From: Lineus longissimus
Taxonomy: Eukaryota; Nemertea; Pilidiophora; Heteronemertea; Lineidae
Assembly (NCBI RefSeq): GCF_910592395.1
Contig: NC_088308.1
Span: forward strand, 17,313,501 to 17,377,500
DNA length: 64,000 bases
Direction of reading: 5' to 3'
The notes beneath the pieces are model-generated. The model did not search any database and was not told where the DNA came from. It saw only the letters and a program-made list of their open reading frames with translations. Shown here one piece after another: positions 58,203 through 64,000 of the stretch (position 1 is the first letter of the stretch; every line of letters starts with the position of its first letter). Made by a program: the position numbers and the translations under genes.

Positions 58203-61200
58203 TTAGCTGGTTTGCTCTTCATCTTGGGAGGAGGGAATGTCTGACCTAAAGTTCATCAAACAAATTTATAACAGTTTAATGGCTTATTTCAATGCTCAAC
58301 CTAAACACATGTAAAATAAAACACGCAGCAAAACATTGATTTGTGTCAACGTCTCGTGTTCTACCATTCCTTGATAAATACGTGGCAAAAACCTAATTTG
58401 AACTCCAATGTGTCAACGTTTTTTTCTTCTCAGAATTGTCACGAAATTTTATGCAATCATAAGGTATGATGAACACATGGATAGGCTATAAAAAAACAAG
58501 AAATAGGACTGAAAAAATATTGGGAAGAGGTACAATAGTCCTGACCCAGTCAAAAACACCAGAGCTTTGATTGGTGTATGACCAACTCGGCCTGGGTTAT
58601 AAATCATTGGTTTATTGGCATAAGTTTTTCTTAAATTTTTTTGTTTTTTGTTGGTATATATAGGCCTACCATGTATTCATTCCTGTTGGAAATTTGAAGA
58701 AAATTCATTGGGATTTAAAGGAGAAATCCATGAAATAACGGCGGCGAGTGTGGAAAGTTGTGGTATAGCACTCCAAATGCACATTTATGACTGTGATTTC
58801 ATGGATTTATCCTCCAAATCTTGATGAATTCTCTTCAAATTTCCACCAGGAATGAATAAAATGTACGCCTATATATATAGCAACAACAAAAAACAATATA
58901 AGGAAAACCTATGCCAATAAACCAATGATTTACAACCCAGGCCGAGTTGGTAGGCCGAGTTGGTAATAGGCCGAGTTGCCCCGTAATCCTTTGATTAGCC
59001 ATTGGACACCTACCCCATTGAGAATGGGACATATTCTCAAAGTTTTCATCATCTTCCTCATCAAGCTGTGGCACATTAGGATCTAAGTGTGGATTGCCGA
59101 TGCTGTTACCAGTGATGCCCAATAGCATGTTGTGACCTGAAACAGAGGCAGAGTTGACGTCTGCTGAAAGTTGACGTCTGCTACACTAACTGACAAGCCA
59201 ATTCTTATGATAATCTTCAACTGAACTCGAGATCTGTAGTATATCATGAAGAAGTTTAGTTTATCGAAAACAAACAAAATGTCCATACGGTCTGCTGTAA
59301 AAAGTCGCTGTCAAATTTTATAACTTACCTATATTATGCATATTTGGTCCCCTCATGTTGTTGAAGCCCATCGGTGTGGATGATCGGCGGGCTATTTGAT
59401 TCGCAAACGGTGTGTCCGACTGAAAAACAAAATAGGGAATAGGGTAAGTTGTTACAAACCGTAGGCCTACACTTTTCAGATCTTTCAACCCTTTTTGTTT
59501 TCCACAACGAGAATAGTGGTTCAAGGTAAAGAGTTCTAGCAGGACACGGCACCCTGTCTTTCTCAGTTTTCTCCAGTTGACACTGACTGCCCTGCCTTTT
59601 TTAATGTCATTAGTGGCCAATGCATTTCCATTCCAGGGCACTGCACCCTGCCTTTTCTTTACGGCTCTGTCCTTTTTTGCCTGGCCTTTTAATATTTCAG
59701 CTGAAACGCACCGAATAATATTGTTAACAATGATTGAGCGTTGAAAGATGGTAAGATGAACACTAAGATTCTAATGAAATGGCCAGGGCCATTGTGCTCA
59801 CCTCATGTGGAGGAAAGATGGATAAAGAGCATGGTATTGTGTCATGTAGTGTTAGGTTTGATGTAGGTCCAAGCAATTACAATTTCCCCAAAATGGCCAA
59901 TTTACAGTACATTCGACCTCTGTGACCTTGAAAAGTAGGTCAAATCAAAGAAGCCCCGGGTGACACATTGAATGGTTGTTAGAATTAGATGTACCTATGA
60001 TATAAAATTGGTGCCAATCGGGCAAGTCATTACTAGGAATAATGGCATTTTGAAGAATTTAGGATTTGGCCCCCTCCCTGGAGGCCAAACGGCAAATCAG
60101 ATCGCACCAAACTTCGGTACCTGAGATCACCTGACCAAGGGGTACATGTGTACTTAATTTGTGATCAATAGTCATTGCAGTTAAGAAACGTGCCATAGTT
60201 ACGGCCTGACGGCGAATTTACGCCATTTGACCTCTGTGACCTTGACAAGAAGGTCAAATTAAAAACCTGTGTGACATATACTGTATGGTGGTTAGATGTA
60301 CCCATGATATCAAATTAGTGGCAATCGGGCAAGAAGTTAAGGAATAATCACATTTTTAAGGTTTTTGGATTTTGCAACCTGGTGGTCAAGTGGTGAATCA
60401 TATTGGACCAAACTTCGGTCCCTGAGATCACCTGACTAAGGGGTAAATGTGTACCAAATTTGGTATCAATAGTCATTGCAGTTTAGAAACGTGCCATCGT
60501 TACATCCTAATGGCCAATTTACACCATTTGACCTCTGTGACCTTGAAAAGGAGGTCAAATCAAAAACCCGGAGGATATATGATGCACCTTTGCTAGAAGT
60601 ACCTACCATATTTTTTTCAAAATTTCCCGACTACTATTAAGGGAGATATTGCATATTTTCACTTTTAACGTTTGGCCCCCTGGTGGCCAAACCATGAAAC
60701 GAATCGGACCGAAACTTGGTCTCCAAGGTGTCATTACATAAGGGTACATGTGTACCAAGTTTCAACTCAATAGCTTTAACAGTTACGAAACGTGCCCTGC
60801 TAACGGACGACGGACGACGACGGACGACGACGACGACGACGATGACGACGACGACGACGACGACGGACGACGGACGACGGACGCCACGGTATGGGATAAG
60901 CTCACCTCTGCTAAGAGGTGAGCTAAAAATTGTAAAATGGGTAAGACTAACATTAAGGGAGAAGCTTTTTAAGGGAAGTATGCATATTTGATGCTTTAAA
61001 ACCACCTGAGAGTCATTGGATAAGGCACTTTCAACACCAGGCATGGGGCCGAGAGTATACCTACCCTGAATGTATGCGTCGTACTCGGCCTGTTATCTAG
61101 AGGCACCTGGTAGTACCGCTCCCGATCCCGAATGGGGACTCGGGAATCCTTGTCAGCCACCGCACTGCTGGCACGATTAGAAAAGTGGGCCTTTCTCTGA

Positions 61201-63480
61201 AACAGCAGGCAGAAAGACATGCTAAGAAGCAGCTGAGGACTACAGAAGCTACAGGAGCAATTCATAGGGAAAGACAAGAGCACAGGAAGAGTTTCGGCTC
61301 AGAAATCCCTTCGTTCCATGACGACAATTGAAGATGCTGTACTTGTGCAAGAATTTGGTCAAGTGTCATTTGCCCACTTGGAGAGAATGAGGAAATATCG
61401 CAATGAGGGTATTGGAAATGCATTGGAAGAGCCTAGTTCAAAGCTTGGCATTAATTAGCCATGATTACGTTTACCGTATTCATTACCTTTACCGTATTCA
61501 TTACCTTTACCGTATTCATTACCTTTACCGTATTCATACGAGACTAGTAAAGGAGGGCTACGTACATGCTACTGAACTCAATTTTTATCTAAATGACATT
61601 TGACCACCTTCTATTAAATCCACAAGCATTTTCAATCGCTTGCAAAAGCGAAACCACCAAAGTGAATTTATCATGTTTTCTTTCTGCCCAAGGGCCAATA
61701 GCCTAAATTTCAAATGTACAGTCACTCGTATATGTTGACTATTAGTCTATGACTCATTCTAGTAAGGAAGAATATAAGCATATACATCGAAAATAATTAA
61801 AGGACAGTATTGGTAGCTGAATCTCCGTAACAAAGTTGATATCAGTGTCTTTCTTCCCCGATTGCTTTTAACATGTCGGGTCCACACATTTTAAAAGTGG
61901 TGACACTTTAAAAAGTTTCTTTAGAAATCATTATTGAGACATCCCTAAATCATTTAACGATCACACAATGCACCCAGATGTCTCAAGACCCCCTCAAAAT
62001 TCATCTAAAGTAACAAAACTGTGAAAATATCACTTTTTAAAAAGTATCAAACAACAAAATTTTGCATCCACGCATTAAAAAATCGTGATAACACGCCAGT
62101 AAGTCCGAAACGTTCAAATCAAAAGCCAGGGATGACAATGATATCAATTCCCAATTCTGAAAAGGAGACATAGATACCAGCACCAGGGAGCAGGATTTGC
62201 TACAGGGAGTAAAGACACTTAAAATCTATGTTAACCTAAGGAAAAAAGCCATAAAATACTCGGTCTGTAATACTTACAGGGCCGCGTTGTGAAGGAGGTG
62301 GGTTGTCGGGCGTTTCCACCAGACCGATGGGAGGAAGAGCACCATTTCTGAACATATACCCAGGTGATGATAACCGGTCATTCGGTAATTGACTTCTTTC
62401 GGCAAACATGTGGTCCTGTAATTGCAACCTGTGTCCACGCACTATCTCGATTTTCTTTTTGTCATCCTCCTGTACAAATGAATAAGTTTTTCGATTAGAA
62501 ATTGAACGATTCAGAAAATAGAGCCCCTCAAGATAGAATGTACTGGATAGAATAATACTCAAGTTTCATCGCTCTAAGTCTAAGACTGCTTCATTAATTA
62601 CTACAAAATCAATACAAATGCAAAGCTTAACCATGACGTTCATGAACCTACCACACTAGGTGTTTTAGCCCGATCAATTGGAGCCAGTCGGACTGGGACC
62701 CGCTGAGCACCTTTTCTCGCCGACGACAGCCTGTTTTCCTGCACCTTAACACTCGTAGGTCGAACGAATCGATTCAGACTCGATCCGGGCCGCATAACAA
62801 CATCCCTCGATGTGGAAGGCTCATCGCTGCAACGGAAATAGAAACGATGTTGTTAAAGTAAATGAAGGTTTTCAAACAGCGAATTATCAAAATGACGACA
62901 TTGAATGAATTGATGGTTTAGATAGAAGTAAACATCAAATACAAGGTGGAACCTCCCTTAGCGGACACCTCTCTATTAGGGACACTAGTTTCGGTCCCAA
63001 ATTGTTTTCATTCAATTTGACCTCTCTAATTAGGACACCTCTCTTTGAAGGACAGCACTTGTCAGTCCCGAGGGTGTCCTTTCTAGAGAGGTTCTACTGT
63101 AGTTCTTACTTTAAGTTCGATTTTTCCCTGCTTTGTAACGCTTTGGTAGATATGGTTAGCACACCAGCTAATGTTCTCGTCCCATCAAATGATGGCTGTG
63201 CAGTCGACAACCTTATCGGCATGGGCTGAAAAATAAAACAAAGACAACCATCATACGGAGTCACATTACAGCTTGGGCAATTGAAATAAATGAATAAGTG
63301 TGTTGGTTTTTGGCTGTCGTGATGCAGCCAAAGGAATCTAACCGGCACTATGAATGAATTGTTATGTAACAAATAGTACAGAATTTCCTACAGATGATGT
63401 GATAGTGGTTAGTTGTCGGATTTATGCTGTTTGATACATACATCCGATTCTGAAATAATACTATCGGCGATGCTATTCAT
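58203..63480 (-). CDS. unrecognised 301-residue protein (8 exons)
   Basis: Exons 5' to 3': 63480-63442, 63225-63110, 62826-62652, 62469-62278, 61196-61065, 59419-59329, 59136-59014, 58240-58203; 906 nt, 301 residues plus stop. The case for a real gene is that eight segments with AG/GT borders, of mixed phases (0,2,0,0,0,1,1), join into a single frame from ATG to TAA. The protein starts MNSIADSIISESD and is rich in S, R, P and N, with no predicted membrane helix or signal peptide. Basic stretches include NRFVRPTSVKVQENRLSSAR and IRDRERYYQVPLDNR. A late acidic run is QLDEEDDENFEN, and the end is SSQDEEQTS. It looks intrinsically disordered; a regulatory or scaffold role is only a guess. The last exon is the least certain: it is short, and another phase-1 exon (56532-56587) could follow 59014 instead. 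No family was recognised. Confidence 0.6.
58581..58951. mobile_element. 371-bp palindromic MITE between the last two exons
   Basis: The ends ACCAACTCGGCCTGGGTTAT and the matching ATTTACAACCCAGGCCGAGT open arms of about 160 bp. The arms include ATTCATTCCTG(T/G)TGGAAATT and AAATCCATGAAAT on each side, around a loop near 58745-58790. The right end is followed by two further GGCCGAGTTG copies. It sits in the last intron of the gene at 58203-63480. Confidence 0.88.
59778..60926. repeat. fullest copy of the GTGACCTTG repeat family
   Basis: Starts AATGGCCAGGGCCATTGTGC followed by TCACC. It contains three modules with TTTGACCTCTGTGACCTTGA and CTGGTGGCCAA-like text, then a GACGAC tract at 60806-60892. 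It ends in a 13-bp hairpin (AGCTCACCTCT, loop GCTA, AGAGGTGAGCT) directly followed by AA, so the hairpin overlaps a terminal CTAA. A terminal hairpin and CTRR are features of Helitrons, but here they overlap and I see no helicase. It lies in an intron of the gene at 58203-63480. Confidence 0.75.
61470..61538. repeat. 18-bp tandem repeat
   Basis: Four copies of TTTACCGTATTCATTACC. The unit is a multiple of three and makes an artificial open frame (YRIHYL repeats). Confidence 0.9.
62942..63099. mobile_element. pogo/Tigger-like MITE, copy 3
   Basis: TA on both sides, termini CAAGGTGGAACCTC and GAGGTTCTACTG, and interior CACCTCTCTATTAGGGACAC. It ends 10 bp from the donor of the exon at 63110-63225. 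Confidence 0.85.
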
Positions 63481-64000
63481 GGGATGAAAATAAAGTTGAG
63501 CACTGTGAATGTGATACCATCTGGTTCCTGAAACTGCTCTGAACTGCTTATGAACGAAAGCATATTCTCACCTTACGTTTTTACCAGGCCATTCAAAACT
63601 CTCTAATGAATGAATTAGAATTCAAAAGCAGACTGTCAGCAATCGTTCCAATTAAAGAACAGACAGCTGGATCAAACCTCCACCTATATCAAACTGTGTC
63701 AAATTGCAAAGATATTCAAAGACTTTCAAACTTCAGAAAAATAAGGGTGCAACTGTGCTGTCACACAAAATGTTGTACTTGTTTCGTAAACATTTTCAGA
63801 CATGATCAAGGTGAAATTGAAGACATTCAGAATGTGTGCTAGTGATCTGACTGTCCATCAGATGGCAGCATCGTTGATCGTGCGTGACTGGGATTTTGAG
63901 CAACGAGACGAAGTTATTCCAACATGCATAATGGTTGAGGACTCGTACCGGTAGGCGGGAAAGGGGGAAATCAAGCATATCTTTCATGACGCATACAGAA
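63481..64000. other. upstream region of the 301-residue gene
   Basis: Presumably 5' UTR and promoter of the minus-strand gene starting at 63480. A plus-strand frame at 63606-63842 shows no motif. I see no TATA box or other strong site. Confidence 0.35.

Noticed and set aside
1-64000. CRISPR arrays, bacterial operons, rRNA genes
   Set aside because: None were seen; all tandem repeats here are eukaryotic satellites or minisatellites without spacers, and the genes are intron-split animal genes.

Overview
The window is genomic DNA of an animal, not of a bacterium or virus. Genes are split into many exons with GT-AG introns, only a few percent of the sequence is coding, and the space between exons is packed with short inverted-repeat elements, satellites and a tRNA-derived SINE. 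The gene set (sphingosine-1-phosphate lyase, endonuclease III homologue, AIMP2, a neuregulin-type ligand) is bilaterian. The abundant short repeats suggest a marine invertebrate, but I cannot fix the phylum.

Layout. (1) 1-7.1 kb: a minus-strand first coding exon of a neuregulin/vein-like ligand (6537-6981) with a CRE upstream; a 68-bp satellite at 3.45-4.33 kb is split by a palindromic MITE. (2) 10.1-11.1 kb: a 102-bp satellite. (3) 11.8-26.9 kb: a complete 14-exon, 560-residue S1P lyase gene (SGPL1) on the minus strand, whose introns hold many mobile-element remnants. (4) 26.9-30.1 kb: a 5-exon NTHL1 gene on the plus strand, head-to-head with SGPL1 across about 460 bp. (5) 30.5-32.3 kb: diverged repeats and a 424-bp MITE. 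(6) 32.9-35.2 kb: a complete 4-exon, 323-residue AIMP2 gene on the minus strand. (7) 36-57 kb: mostly repeats, including a 1.52-kb Mutator-like element (49418-50938) with very long inverted termini and a scrambled transposase. Several isolated minus-strand exon candidates lie here. (8) 58.2-63.5 kb: an 8-exon minus-strand gene for a 301-residue, low-complexity protein that I do not recognise.

The recognised genes are unlinked housekeeping functions: sphingolipid breakdown in the ER, base-excision repair of oxidised pyrimidines, and scaffolding of the multi-tRNA-synthetase complex. The only arrangement that suggests shared control is the divergent SGPL1/NTHL1 pair. All exon boundaries were read by eye from splice signals, reading frame and remembered family sequences; no search or alignment program was run.
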